NCBI GenBank assembly: GCA_049999765.1
Contig: JBNGIQ010007709.1
Coordinates: 1 to 60,811 of the forward strand
Direction: 5' to 3'
Source of the DNA: Phaeoceros laevis
Lineage: Eukaryota > Anthocerotophyta > Anthocerotopsida > Notothyladales
Length of the DNA: 60,811 bases
Numbering within the stretch: position 1 is the first letter of the stretch; each line of letters opens with the position of its first letter. The notes beneath the pieces were generated by a model. It worked only from the letters and a program-made list of their open reading frames with translations. It had not been told where the DNA came from and searched no databases. The position numbers and the translations under genes are program-made. Shown here piece by piece: positions 1 to 12,495 of the stretch.

Positions 1-425
1 TTGCTGATGCCGGAGGGAATGCTCCCGCTGAGGCTGTTGTTGCCCAGCTCCAAGTACCAGAGACCCAAGTTGGCAATCTCAGGCGGAATGGAGCCGAAAA
101 GCTTGTTGCCTAACAAATCGAGAACAGCCAAGTTTGTCAGCGAACCGAGACTGCTGGACAGTATCCCCTCGAGGGCGGGGCCAGACCAAAACCCGTCCCA
201 AGGATTGACCGTCAGATGTAACACCGAGACACCATCCGAGGCGCAAGTCACTCCCTGCCAGCTACAAGGAGTTGCATCGCTTTCATTCCAGTTTAACAGC
301 GCAACGTCCCCGTTGGTGAGGTTCGTTTTGAAGTCGAGGAGAGCCAGGCCGTCCGGGGACAAAGCTGCCGCCCCCTTCAGAAGCAGAGCCAGCCACAAAA
401 CAGCACAAGGCATGATGCATGCCAT
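1..425 (-). CDS. LRR receptor-like protein, N-terminal part (runs off the left edge)
   Basis: Reading leftwards from an ATG at 423-425, the frame opens with a hydrophobic signal peptide (MACIMPCAVLWLALLL), then an LRRNT domain (ALLDFKTNL, a CSWQGVTC cysteine pair), then leucine-rich repeats of the plant extracellular type (SLGSLTNLAVLDLLGN, GSIPPEIANLGLWYLELGNN). This is the ectodomain of an LRR receptor kinase or receptor-like protein acting at the plasma membrane. The transmembrane and any kinase part lie outside the window, so kinase and non-kinase forms cannot be told apart. In-frame ATGs also lie upstream (459-461 and two near 506-512), but the 425 start places the signal peptide at the N terminus. 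One repeat is 23 rather than 24 residues long. Confidence 0.8.
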   Translation of the reverse strand, partial: MACIMPCAVLWLALLLKGAAALSPDGLALLDFKTNLTNGDVALLNWNESDATPCSWQGVTCASDGVSVLHLTVNPWDGFWSGPALEGILSSSLGSLTNLAVLDLLGNKLFGSIPPEIANLGLWYLELGNNSLSGSIPSGIS

Positions 426-731
426 TGGGGGCACACACACTGTCAGCAGCAAACGCAACATGTGACAGGGCGCCAGCTTCAACTGCAGCCAGAACGGAGC
501 CATTGTCATCGTTCTCCAGTTCAAACGTGTGCCTGGAGATCTCCACTAGTTACTCCACTCGCAACCGATGAGCACGAGGAGCTCGAGGGAGCGCCGGACC
601 TTGGAACCGCGTCCTTTGCAGTTGGTCCGGACCAAGTTCAAGTAGAGGGCCCGCCGGGGAACCGGGCTTTTGCTTCCCCCTTTAGCTTGCCGAGGAAGAC
701 CGCGGATTCTGGACTGTCAAACGATCTGACA
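426..731. promoter_or_regulatory. 5' flank of the LRR receptor gene up to the gap
   Basis: This stretch lies upstream of the leftward LRR receptor gene and ends at the run of Ns. The leftward frame stays open through part of it, so some may be 5' UTR or an N-terminal extension. I see no clear TATA box or other motif. Confidence 0.3.
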
Positions 732-831
732 NNNNNNNNNNNNNNNNNNNNNNNNNNNNNNNNNNNNNNNNNNNNNNNNNNNNNNNNNNNNNNNNNNNNN
801 NNNNNNNNNNNNNNNNNNNNNNNNNNNNNNN
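732..831. other. Assembly gap (100 N)
   Basis: Exactly 100 consecutive Ns, the usual placeholder for a scaffold gap of unknown size. Sequence left and right of it need not be contiguous, so the LRR receptor gene and the rest of the window may be separated by more than 100 bp. Confidence 0.99.
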
Positions 832-1394
832 ATAATACTTGTAGACTAAAAGTCTTACAGCGTCGGGCTACCTTCAAATCGTGGCCTTACGTATGTCGCC
901 TGCAAAGGCGCCTGACATTGATTGATGGCAAAGGAATTCACGGGCCACAGACTTCATGCGCGAAAGGCTTTTAAGATTCAGCACCGTTTCACGCAAACTG
1001 CATGGTCCACGGATTTTTTATCATTTTTTAGCAGCGTTTGTCACTTTTTTGTGCATGTGTGCATGTGCAAAGCAGTCGTGACTCTTGCTTGACCACTCAG
1101 GCGACAGGCTAGGCACTTTCTACTACGCTGCAGTTCATCCCAGGTTTCTCCGTCACCTTGCTCACTTTTCCAGGGTTTAGGGTTTGAGAACACTTCAGAA
1201 CCATGCACGAAGCCTGTGGAGGGGAGCTTGTTTGAAAGGATCTTATACCTTCTTGTAGGCCTTCTTCCAGTCTCTGCTTCTGTTTCAGTGCATGCGCGGT
1301 TATCTGTGAACATGCTGCTGATTGAGCCAATTTCCAGACGCTTTCCTGCTAATCAAAATTCAAGTGGTCCTCTTTCCATTATCTCTGAATCCAG

Positions 1395-2520
1395 GTGCCT
1401 GCCCTGTTTTGCAGCACCAGCACTTGTACAACCCTTCAGGAGCCAAGCAAACGTAACACTGTTCCTAAAATCAGGCCTTCCTGCTCCATCCTTGCATAAT
1501 ATGCGAGCGCCTGGCCAGGGGACTGAGCCCATGCTCAGCATACCCATTTATCATGGCTATCCATATTACCGCATCCCTTGTGGACAAACTGTCAAACACT
1601 TTGCTTGCATCTTCCCAGGGGCCACATTTTGCATACATACTTACGAGGCAATTGGCTAGTACTATGTCACCTTCAAGCAGTTCTCATTTTACGATTCCTG
1701 AATGCAACTGCCTGCCCTGCTGCAGAGCACTAGCACTTGTACACTGCGACTCTTGCAGGCATTCAGCAATGCCATCAATCCAACAGCGCTGTTATCGCAC
1801 CCAGCTGATTTCGCACCCTCTCTGCCTCACCTAAATAGCCTGCCAGCCAAGAAGATCAACCATGCAAGTATAGTGCCCAGCTGTCAGGTTGAGGCCATTC
1901 CGTTTCGTCCACCCTTACTGACCGCTCCCGCATTACTGCATGCTACAAGAGGGCAAGTAAATGTGATGTCACTAGGCCGAACACCAGCCAGCATCATCTC
2001 TTCGTTCGAAACAGGTTGTAGCTTTGTAGCCTTCATTGTTTGTACTATACCCATTGATCATGACAGTCCATGTTGTGGACAGACCGTCCAACACTTTGCG
2101 TGCATCTTCTAACTGGCCACATTTTGCATACATATCTACGGGACAAGAGCCCAGTACTATATGTCACCTTGAAGTTCAAGTACTCCCCTTTCTACGATGC
2201 CTGAATGCAGCTGCCTGCCCTGCTGCAGGCTACCAGCACTTGTGCAAGCCTTCAGGAGGCTAACATATGTAACACTGTTTGCTAAAATCAGGCCTTCCTG
2301 CTCCATCCTTCCATACAATGGGTCCACGTTATCACAGTCCTTGTGGACAGACTGTCAAACTCTTTGCGTGCATCTTCCGACTGACCACATTTTGCATATA
2401 TATTTACGAAACTTGTAAGTGCCCAGACCTATGTCCCCTTCAAGTAGTCCTCGTTTTACAATCCCTGCTCAAGTGCAGCTGCCCACTCTGCTGTTGAGCA
2501 CCAGCACTTGCACAAGCTTA
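1395..2520. repeat. Diverged tandem repeat, about 270-500 bp units, four partial copies
   Basis: The phrase tgtggacaaactgtcaaac recurs with few changes near 1579, 2075 and 2343. The phrase gcagcaccagcacttgtac recurs near 1410, 1720, 2225 and 2500. The order of landmarks is the same in every copy (cagcactt..., taaaatcaggccttcctgc, tgtggaca..., ccacattttgcata). The copies differ by substitutions and internal indels. None carries an ORF. The family is not one I recognise. Confidence 0.75.
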
Positions 2521-2755
2521 CGACTATGTCCCTCTTTTCGACCCTTCGCATAATCTCGGTGTCCGGAATGGCAGTCCCTGCACATACTGACGACCCTCAT
2601 TTACCAGCCCCTACTGACTGCAAGTTACAAGCACTCAAGTAAACGGCGTGTGGTTGTGCTTGTTTGCCTCAAGTAGGAAGGATGTCGAACCTGGATTGAA
2701 AATCAGACGAAAATGCACACATATGTCGTAGGGGAGCCTTTCTAAACCCTCTAAC

Positions 2756-2860
2756 TAAAAACCACCTCTCCGGGATGGCCAACTGAAAACCACCTCTCCG
2801 GGAAGGCCAACTGAGAACCACCTCTCCGGGATGGCCAACTGAAAACCGCCTCACCGAGAC
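2756..2860. repeat. 28-bp tandem minisatellite, about 3.5 copies
   Basis: The unit ccacctctccgggatggcca plus a short aactgaaaa spacer begins at 2762, 2790 and 2818, and in degraded form at 2846, an exact 28-bp period. The first three copies differ at one or two positions. Confidence 0.9.
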
Positions 2861-3717
2861 CGAGATGGTGTAGAGAAGCTGTAACTACTGTAAGGCGTTA
2901 CTTTACTCCAGCTCGGGGGATTTGTAGTATGTCATGAATTATTGGAGGGAGCGCAACATGATGTGACTATTTGACATTGACCAGACCAGAGGTGAAAGCA
3001 GTCCCGAGCCCTTGGTCACACAGCTGATGAAAGCACCGAACTCGGGGTTTCGCCCAGCCCCCCCCCCCCAGATTATCCCTAAGGGACTCGACAGACTCTT
3101 CATGAATCGTGCTTCCCCCAGCCTGCCAGGGTGGGGGGTTCTCCATTGTCGTGACCTCTTGCCCAACACTTGTGTGCGCATTGCCTATGTTTCCCACGGT
3201 TGGAGACATCAGAGCGGGAGGCCTGATGCCTGGCTATCTCAGCCCCATGAGAAAACATCAATGCAACAATTTCTTGCGGCCAGAGAGCAAGCAAAACGAC
3301 TTCATGCAGCAACCACATCCCCTAACGCAAGGTAAACCCACACACAAAAGGTCACCCAGCGCAGCTTTCACCCGCGTCATGGACCTGCAAAAGACAGAAA
3401 CAGGGTCACATGCAATGAGTATGACAAGCTTTCTCTTTGATGTTTCACTCCTTACATGTGTTCGGTAGCTACCACCAGTCAGCAGAAGGTTTTCCCACTC
3501 ACACTAGTCCAGAAATTGAAGCAACAATCTTGGTCCGCAGAAAGCTGAAACTGGCACCCACTCCAGGGCTACAAGTGGGACTTACCAGAGAATCAGGGCA
3601 CATAGATAGGACTGTATTGTGGACACTCAACCCGTCCATGGCTATTGTAGGAGGCTAGATTCCTCATCCCACTATAGCACGTCCACAAGGAAAGTGTGGA
3701 CTGATTGGCTTTCACAG

Positions 3718-5647
3718 TTATTCCTCATCTGGATCGAACTGCTGAAACTGATCCTTGAAATCATCCACCATGGCTGTTTCTTTCTCTTTACTGAGTTTGC
3801 ATGCTTTCCAGTCACCTCTCTCAGGCATCTCCAGCAAAGCTGCTAGTACTTCTCTGCCAAATTGCATGGGAATCTTTTCACCAGAAGCCAAGGGGTGAGC
3901 AAGTATCGTGCCATTAGGAAGCTCCACAGAGAAATAGTTGACACCACCACCAATCAGCGTTTTCAAAGCCTCCTTCGCTTCTGCACCACGTTCTGCAGGA
4001 AAAACTTGAAATTCGAGACCCACATTCTTCCCAGCTTCTTCGAATGCCCTTTGAACCCCACTTGCCTTTGCCAAGGGAACAGGCACCACCTGCAAATGAG
4101 CATGAGTACCAGCTCGAAGCTGCAGATATCGTTCAAATATAACAACAGCCATTTCCTGACTGTGAAAGCACTTTTTGAGGGCCTCCTTATAAACCTCAAC
4201 CTCCAATAGGGTCCCCGGTGGAAGGGAGACTGTTGACGGGAAGTGCTCAATAGGTAGAATCAGAACATGACCAGGCACCAAAGGACCCTTTGCCATTGCA
4301 CAGTAGCAGTGGTCACCTACGCTGATAACGAGATGCGCATCGACCGTGGCATTTGATAGACAGAACCAACAAGGCTCGGCAGGTCTTTTGGCTTCTGTCC
4401 CGGGCTCCAAACTGTGCCTATACCGACAATCATCACCCTTCTCACAACTCCCCTTCGTGATAAAGTCAAAACAAGATCCCCTTGGGATAGGAGTGCCGTT
4501 GACATCGTGCATAAAATGACACTTGGTTCCCCGTGAGCACGAGCCTTTAGAGACGAACTCAAAGCAAACTCTGTCTCGCCCAGAACCATCTCCAGTCTTT
4601 TGCCGTTTACTTTCAGAGTACCTCCAGTACTGCCCTTCAGGGTCATTTTCCTGCGAAGATAGGTTCGTTGCTCTTTTGGTTGCAGACTTAAGGCCTTCTG
4701 GGTCTGCTGGCTCCCCCTGCCAGTCATATGGGGAAGATGTCGTGTTTGCAACCTTAGCTCCTATCTCCCCAGCAGTCAAGCGAGACGCTGGTGTAAGAGA
4801 GAGAGCGTGGATGAACTTTTGCTTGTTGTCGTTCCCGACGGAACCAAGTCCGATGAACCTTGTAACATGGCTCACGCCAAGGCTGCTGTAAGGCTCCCGA
4901 GCATAAAATACTCCCTCAGATCCTGCAATGTGATAACGGGGCTTCAATTCTGCTGCTATCTCTGCAATGGTTGATATACCTGCGAAAAATTGATCCCCCA
5001 CGTGAATTCTACCGTGAATTGTAGTACAAGACTGAAGACAGATGGTGAACGCAAAACCTCTCACCTGGTGCAGGTTGGCTCAACTCTGCAGGGACAGCTG
5101 AGCGGTCGGCACCCTTAAGAATCCCACTGGGCCACTCGTTGCTAATGAACACATCAATAACACCAGGATCGTCTGCCATAGCACGCAAAAAGTCCACATC
5201 GTCCTCGTGGTGAGCCCCTGCAGATGCTGCAGCCTTTGGGTCACGATAGACAGTAGCATCATGCTTCCCGCTGAGAAAAGCGACCCTAAGGCCCTTCAAA
5301 TTCAGAATTCCGCTTCCTTTCAACCAAAACAGATTATCGCAAACCCGAATCCCTTTCGAGGTGAGCCCAACCTTAGCAGCCTCTGCTCTTGCATCTGACA
5401 GCAAAATACCGGCACCTTCACCATAATCTCCTGTGAAATAAGTGGGTACTGGAAATGCCTTCTTTCCCTGCAAATACTCTTCCATTTCCTCAATCCCCTC
5501 GGCATCCGAAGGAAGAAACTGGCCCACACAGACGAGGGCATCAAATGGACCATTGTTTTTGTTAACCGATGCCACCCGCTTGGCGAGTACATCCAATTTT
5601 CCACAAACATCGCCGCTGAACAACACTCTTGCCGCAGCGTTGCTCAT
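3718..5647 (-). CDS. CWF19-like protein with two CCCH zinc fingers (CwfJ family)
   Basis: Two exons, 5647-5065 and 4979-3718, are joined across an 85-bp GT-AG intron (CAG|GTGAGA ... TCGCAG|G), giving 614 residues. The N-terminal ~230 residues resemble the metallophosphoesterase-like domain of CWF19L1 proteins. Two C-x8-C-x5-C-x3-H fingers follow (C333-C342-C348-H352 and C364-C373-C379-H383). The C terminus has the HIT-like CwfJ_C_1 domain with HAHLQ at 487-491, then CwfJ_C_2. CWF19/Drn1 relatives associate with late spliceosomes and lariat debranching, so a nuclear role in intron-lariat turnover is the family expectation. The domain order matches the plant CCCH/CwfJ proteins. It is divergent from FTSHI5 with 282 bp between the start codons. 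Confidence 0.93.
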
Positions 5648-5929
5648 TTCTCCTTGTCCACAACCTATCCTTGAACCCTAAACGGATGAATGAAGCTGCT
5701 GCATTGAACTACCTCCACGAGCACAATCCTTGCCGCTACCAGCCCCGAGGTCTGTAGAAATCGTCAACACCTTGCACGCAACTGAAAACGGGAAGGCTGG
5801 GCAGGACCCGGCTGCTCTATCCATAAACCCAGGACCCTGAAGCATTATAATAACTCGTGGGCGGGTTAACTATTTCGAGGGACAGGTACCGACGAGGTCC
5901 CAGGCACAACGAAGGAATGCACACCTGAG
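5648..5929. promoter_or_regulatory. Shared 282-bp region between CWF19-like and FTSHI5 genes
   Basis: Two genes start in opposite directions from this interval. It contains a telo-box-like gaaccctaaac near 5670, a motif common in promoters of plant housekeeping and growth genes. No convincing TATA box is visible for either gene. The bidirectional function is inferred from position only. Confidence 0.45.
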
Positions 5930-8900
5930 ATGAGGATTTGCTCGATTCCTCTCCCGCATGCTTCTGTCTGTTTCCCCTCTGCTCTCTCACCTCGTAGGGG
6001 GCATGTTGCGACTACGAGGTGCCCCCCTTATCGTCTGCACTCAGAATCCAGCAATCCACCCATTTTCCTGCCGTGCTCTCCGTGCTCGAGAGCCGTTTCT
6101 GGTTTGACCAAATTGGTGGTGCGGAGGAGGAAACGGATTCTTAGGAACGGTTTGGAGGGTAAATGTGTTGGGAGGAAGGTCGGTCGTTGTGGGTTTTGTG
6201 GGCACGGAAATGGCTTGTGCTGCGGTGGATTGCAAATCGGTCCAAGATGCAGGGCTGGTTGGTCGTTGCAAAGGAACAAACAGGTTCCCGTCGAGATTTT
6301 GGATTCGAAGGAAGACCAGATACAAGGTATACAAAGGCCAAACACCTTGGCCTTGCTGCCTACAGCCTGGTTAAAGGCGGTTGGCGGGCTGGTACACCTC
6401 GCTTTGCTGAGTTTGTTGGAGAATCCGCAGCAGCAAGCATTCAGAATTCGGGTAAAACGACTCCAGGGTTCTGGCAGGGTTTTAGGATTTGGGATTGCGG
6501 TCATGCTGGTAGCCTTGTTTCCCCACAGGTCTTTGGCCAGATATGCCTTTGCTGCATCTCCAGCTGCAGTCACTTCAGCTGATGCAGAGAGGGGGGACAA
6601 GCAGTTTATGGACAAAAGTGCGGTGCAGGACAGAGAGGATGCATCTTCAAAACTCACAGAAGAAGATAGGGCAAGATTGGCAGAGGAAGCCCGGAAAGAA
6701 GCTGTGGAGAGGGAGTCCAGGATTATGGCGACATTGCAGCTCGATGAGAGACTCAAGGAGCTCGAGGAATTTCTAGCAGAGAAGAATTTGGTCTCTCAGA
6801 AAAGGCCAGAAGTTCAGAACAGATTACATGATTTAAGGGTGTTTGCCAACGCCAAAATTCGACAGTACAGGGGATCTGTCATCAAAGAGATGCAATTGAC
6901 TGTTACGAAGCTTAAGCAGCAGCAGGATGATGTAAACAAGGAAGCCAGAAAGGCAGCTAACGAGTATGGTTCTCTAAGTAGACAACTGGCCAAGGCCACA
7001 GGAGAAGAGAGCACTTCAAAGGAGAAAGCACTAAAAATCGCAGAAGAGAAAATGCAAGCCTTGTGGAAGAGGAATGTGCAATTAGCAGCAGATGTCTTAG
7101 CAGAAGATCTGGAAGCCTCTCGAACAGCATACACTGATCTGCCGGCGGTTCAGGACCGTATAAATGCAGAACTTAGTTCCTTCTGGAAAACCTGGAATGA
7201 GAAACTTAAAGCCAGGTGCTTTTCTGTGACCATTCACTCTATCCAGGGGCTGTTTACCCACTTTGTTTTCGGCAGAATGTGACAGGATCTGACTGCTCTC
7301 CCCGGACATCTGAAATAGCACTTACTGTGATAGAGTCGCTTGAATGTTGGTGTGCACTCTTAGCAGTTGTAATTGATCTAGCTTTCACCTGATGACCTGC
7401 AGGGAAATGAAGACAATAGAAGAGGCAAGGGACAAAGAAGTGGTTCAAAGTCTAGAAGTTGCAGACCAGAAAATCATGGAACAGAATGTCTTACCACTTG
7501 CCGTTGGTGTAGATGATTTAGAGGATTCAGCTGGCGATGGACCTCTGGACCCAGAAGCTGCAAATCTAATGCAAGAAATCAAGTTGGAGGAAGAGAAATC
7601 GCGGAGACTGGATGCCATCATAGAGAAATTGGCTGAGAATGAGGCGCAAAACCGAAAACTCCTGGATGGGTTGCCCCAAGATGAAGCTGATTTAGTCTTG
7701 AAGTCTGTTAATGTCGTCATTCCGGAGGGCTTAGACCCTAGCATGTCTCTGAGTTGGACAGAGTCAGAAGAATTCAAGCAGTTCTTGAGTGACAACCCTG
7801 AAACGCGAAAGGAGTATGAAGCAGAGAAAAAGGTACATTTGTCATATCAAAGCACACAAAGCAAGAACATTCCCTAGTGCTTGGATGTAGCAAGTTTGAT
7901 GCAATCTTGCTACCTCGTATTTTCGAGGGTCTGTCTGCAAGTCTCTTGGGTCGGATATTTCGGTTTTGAGCCCTTCCTGAGTGGTGTCTGCTGTGAATCA
8001 TCGCTGGATTTCTTCAATATGACTTGTTTTGAGCAGGAGCAAATCCTGATTGCTAGAGACAGAGTTGTAGCAGAGACATTCTACAATGAGAAACAAAAGA
8101 GGTGGGAAATGGCACCAAAAGCTGTACCATATGCAGTAGCAAAGCGCATAGTGGCTAAGGCTCGCGTTCGACAAGATCGCCGAGTTATGTACATCACTTT
8201 GAAGGGGGACGACCGGGAATATTATGTGAATCTACAGGTGGAACATTTATCCAGTCATGATGGCAGTGCATTTTGTTCTGTTTTTGTTATCCGATTTCTA
8301 TAAGCTGTATCACTGGATTTTGATAACAGGCATATGAGGCTGAGTTTCATGAGCATGGAGGTTGTGAGGAGCTTTACATCAAGATGACCGGAGCAGGAAT
8401 TAACATAAGCTATGAACAAATGTGGGTTCCCTTGTCTGAATGGGATGTTGGAACACTGTTCCAGCTCCCTTTCAAGATAGTTTTTTGGGCACTCCAAGAT
8501 ATCTGGAACTCAGGTCTTGTAAGAACAGTTTGGCCCTTCTATTGGAAGACTTTAAGCGAGGTGTTTGAGGAGATTATGACCCGATTCGGATTTCCTGTTT
8601 TGCAAGCTGGTTTGCCCTCCCAGGTAGGCGGTAGGTGGCCATAGTGTTAGCTGTACATAAACGTTTTTTGTGTTTTGCTGCAAAATGTTGATAGGCACAG
8701 CTTTTTGCTTGAATTCTTCTGCTGTTGAAATCACGTCTTGTGTTGATATCAGGCGGTCATCTGGATCTTTGTGTTCAGGCACGTGTGGCATTGCAACTTG
8801 ACCTCCCTGAAGGTGCCGAAGCTGCGGAACCCACAGACATCATGGCATGGCAGCAAGAAGCTCAGAAGAATGTTGATGCCAGGTACGGGGAGGGTACAGG

Positions 8901-11900
8901 CTCCCCAGCTTGGTGGATTTCGCTGCCCCTGCGAGCATATGCTGTTGGGGCCCCACTTTACTTAATTCTCAAGTATGTGGGTCCTACACTTATTTATCCA
9001 TTCAAACCGAAGCCACTTGAGCCCAACGAGGTTGAGTGGAAAGAGCAAAAACAGGTACTAATAATTCTAACATGCCAAAGTGGTGGGTTTTTTGCACTTA
9101 TTTATCATTTCAAACCAAAGCCGCTTGAGCCTAACGAGGTAGAGTGGTGAGAGCAAAAACAGGTAACAACATTTTTGCACATGCCGAAGTGTTTACAGTT
9201 TCTTCCTTCTAGAAATTTCTAGAACTAACCATAACAGTCGCTGTTCATTGTCTGTTTATAGAAAGAATTGATGAAGGATCTTGAACCTCAAACCAAGAAG
9301 GACAAGAAGGACCCCATAAAAAGCGTGTTTGACAATATGAAAGTGAGTAAAACGATGTAACAAGTCTTTCCTTAGATAGCACGGCATTTGGAACGACTGG
9401 CATGCCCAGTATGGATGTGGTGCAGCAGTATCTCGGTGAATTTACATTTTGTCCTTAACTGGCAAACTTGCAGAGGGTGAAAAGGCCTCTGGTCAGCTTG
9501 AAGGATTTTGCTGGTATTGATTCAGTGAAGGAAGAGATCAATGAAGCTATTACATTTCTGAGGAATCCAAAACTGTTCAAAGAAATTGGAGCCCGACCGC
9601 CCCGAGTACTTACTTCGATCTCTAGCTGTTGTCATTCTAGTACTTGTCTATTTATGATGTATTAGACACGTTTGTGTCACTGGTTACTCTGTGTTTCAGG
9701 CCCAGTACATTATCGGCCTGAACAATTATGTCATGCATTGATGTGAAAACGTTAAGCAGGATGTGGTGGTCTTGTAGGGCATTCTTATTGTAGGTGAATC
9801 TGGAACTGGAAAGACCACATTAGCACTGGCTATTGCAGCAGAGGCAAGAGTTCCCATGATAGAACTGCAGGGAGCTGAACTGGAAGGGGGCTCATGGGTT
9901 GGACAAGGAGCTTCAAATGTTCGAGAGCTCTTCAAAACTGCGAGGGAGCTGGTTAGCCTCAAGCACTTTTGGCCCCCGCTTTTAGGGCAACTATTTTGGG
10001 TGCGGGTACTGCCAGCTAATGTTTCTAGAGCTCAAATCACAGGCTCCCCTTATCATCTTCATGGATGACTTTGACCATTTCGCTGGAGTCCGTGGGGCTA
10101 CCTCAGATACAAGAAAGCAGGACCACGAGTCACTAATCAATCAATTACTGGTCGAGCTTGATGGGTAGGATGCCAATTTTCTTTGCCTTTCTGAATGCCC
10201 TACTCATCTAAGATGCTTTGATGCCTGCTGCTGGGTGAGACAGTATAATTGGGTCGGACCACTCTCCTCAAAGAGCTTCTGTTATTATCGACTCTGATAC
10301 CGATTGTTTGATCAGTTTTGAGACACAGGAAGGAGTGGTGCTGATTGCAACCACTAGTAGACCATGGGCTATAGACGAGGCCTTGCGCAGACCAGGCCGT
10401 ATGGATCGCACAATCAATCTGCCAATGCCGAATAGGGGAGAAAGAGAGCAGATATTGCGAAAGGTGGCACAAGATTCAATGGATGCCCATCTGATTCCTT
10501 TTGTGGATTGGACAATGGTAAGCTTAGCATGGGCGAGTAACTACTCCTGAAATGCTAACTGCTATCCAGGGCTTTCCATTCATTGCTGTATTTTGTTTTT
10601 CGCCCTCAGTTCACTGATAGGTTTGGTTTAACTGGTTTCAGGTAGCGGAAAAAACTGCTGGGTTGACTCCAGCGCAACTGAAACATGTGCCTCAAGGAAT
10701 TGAAGGCAGCGCTGTTTCATGCAAAATTGTCGATGATGAAGAGCTTTTCAGCCTTTTTGGTTGGCTTGCGGTATGCAATTTCGCACATTGCAGCTACTCG
10801 GAAGTCTGTGCTGTTACATGCAGGCTGATTGAAAGGTGTTCTGTTTCTTGGATGCCATCTATGTATATTGACTACTGTATTCTTTTGTTCGTCCAGACAT
10901 TCAATAGCATCACACCTCGGTGGGTGAAGGATACTGGGATTTATAAACATTTGAATAACAGGTTATTAGACTGGCTTGATTTACGAGTGACCAAAGAAGA
11001 GGTAGAGGCAGCAGTCGAAGCAATGGACGTAACTGCAGAATCTAACCCAGGGCTCGAACTGTCGGAGCCTCCTTATGTGGTGAGTGCGCCTTCCCTTGTT
11101 CGTATCGCTGGCTTACAGATCACAACAGTCCCGCCATTATATAGAAACTTCTATGGAAAATTAACATCTCTGTGTTCGTTTTGCTAGTGGACAAGGGAGT
11201 CTAAGTACCCCCACGCTGTCTGGGCAGCTGGCAGGGGCTTAGTAGCCCTCCTACTCCCCGATTTTGATGTTGTTGATCAAATCTGGCTTGACCCAACTTC
11301 CTGGGAGGTGCGAAACTGGTTGTGACATATTAGAACAATCACCTGTCATAGGTTAGCTATGGTGTCTAGGACATCATTTGAGTGAAATATCTACCTTTTT
11401 TGAATGCAGGGCATCGGCTTTACCAAATTGAGTAAGAGGCTTGCAGGAGGTTACAAGGAAACGGGGATAGTAACAAGATCATACTATGAAAAAGAGCTGG
11501 TTCTTTGCTTTGGCTCCTTCATTGCTTCCAGGCTTTACATCAAACCTGGAGACAACAACAACCTGTCTAGATTTGAAATCGAAAAAGCTCAAGAGGTATG
11601 ATTCATTTGTGGCTGCAGTATTTTTGCGTCTTGTGAATCAACCTTCTGTGGACATTGTGGTGGCTCATGCAATTAATCTGTCTTGTTTGCGTTCATGTTG
11701 GACTAGATTGCTACACGAATGGTGTTGGAACATGGTTGGTCTCCTGATGACAGTGCAGTCATTTACATGCCTGAAGGAGCGGTGAGAACCTGTACCTCAC
11801 AGAATTGAGATATTATGTGACCATCACGTTGTCGTGCTTTAAGCCATTGAAATTATGATGGATTGAGTGTATGAGTTTCTTAAACCAATTAATTTGTGGC

Positions 11901-12495
11901 CTTGCACAGAGTGGTTCTCTGACTATGGGTGAGGATCATGAGCTCGAGCTCGAGGAGAAGGTCCAGAAGGTAGCTGTGCACAAACTCGTGCTCTTTGACG
12001 ATATCAGTTATTGCTAGCAGCTAATAATGGTGACCACTTGCGTGCAGTTGTTTCATGCTGCTTGTGATAGAGCTACACAGATGCTTTTGAAGAACCGGAA
12101 GGTGTTAGATGCCCTCCTTGAACATCTCCTTCAATTTGATATTGCCACAAAGAAGGTGAGTTCATGAGTTGCGTGAAGTGGTGAATCCAGGTCACCGTAA
12201 AGTAGAGTGGATACAGGTGTGTCAGCGATACGCTTAGCTTTATTCTACTCTTTTTTGCACGCAATCAGGACATGACACGGATTTTGGAGGAGAATGGAGC
12301 AGCACTTGAAGAGGAACCATTCAATCTTGTACCATATACTCGAGCTGAGGTATGTTGGACTGCGTATCGCTGTCTCTGCGTCCTACACTGCTGGTTCCTA
12401 GTTATTAACTCCGTACTGATCCTTTGCAGACGAGTGTTGCCCCGACGAATGGTACTAGCAGATCTATGCTCCTTCCAGCAGGGACTGTTGCTTAG
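5930..12495 (+). CDS. FTSHI5: FTSHI5-type inactive FtsH, chloroplast
   Basis: Nineteen exons in consistent phase encode 1401 residues: 5930-7215, 7403-7832, 8037-8237, 8330-8623, 8779-9054, 9262-9342, 9474-9605, 9778-9951, 10043-10164, 10316-10517, 10642-10770, 10897-11079, 11188-11307, 11410-11595, 11707-11781, 11910-11969, 12048-12155, 12269-12349, 12430-12495. The N terminus is transit-peptide-like; hydrophobic segments lie near 185-205 and 760-780, with a long charged coiled coil between. The AAA domain has Walker A GESGTGKT (906-913), Walker B IIFMDDFD (about 961-968) and RRPGRMDR. The zinc-protease HExxH site is replaced by VWAAGRGLV (1181-1189), the hallmark of FTSHI5. In Arabidopsis FTSHI5 belongs to the inner-envelope Ycf2-FtsHi ATPase motor for protein import. 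The 3' half is duplicated downstream as a relic. Confidence 0.93.
8987..9165 (+). repeat. 108-bp tandem duplication across the exon 5 donor of FTSHI5
   Basis: The end of exon 5 with its donor (8987-9057) recurs at 9095-9165, offset exactly 108 bp, including the acttatttat, cttgagcc and gagcaaaaacaggta landmarks. In the downstream copy, codon AAA (9040-9042) is replaced by TGA (9148-9150). The first donor (GT at 9055) gives the intact protein. The second (GT at 9163) stays in frame because 108 is divisible by three, but reads into the TGA. Confidence 0.88.

Larger units (their letters stand above)
832..3717. other. Gene-free spacer with decayed repeats
   Basis: No reading frame here has codon structure or homology that I recognise; the short ORFs are fragmentary. 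The stretch holds a diverged tandem array (about 1395-2520), a 28-bp tandem repeat (about 2756-2860) and a C-run near 3060. The last few hundred bases are probably the 3' flank of the CWF19-like gene. Confidence 0.6.
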
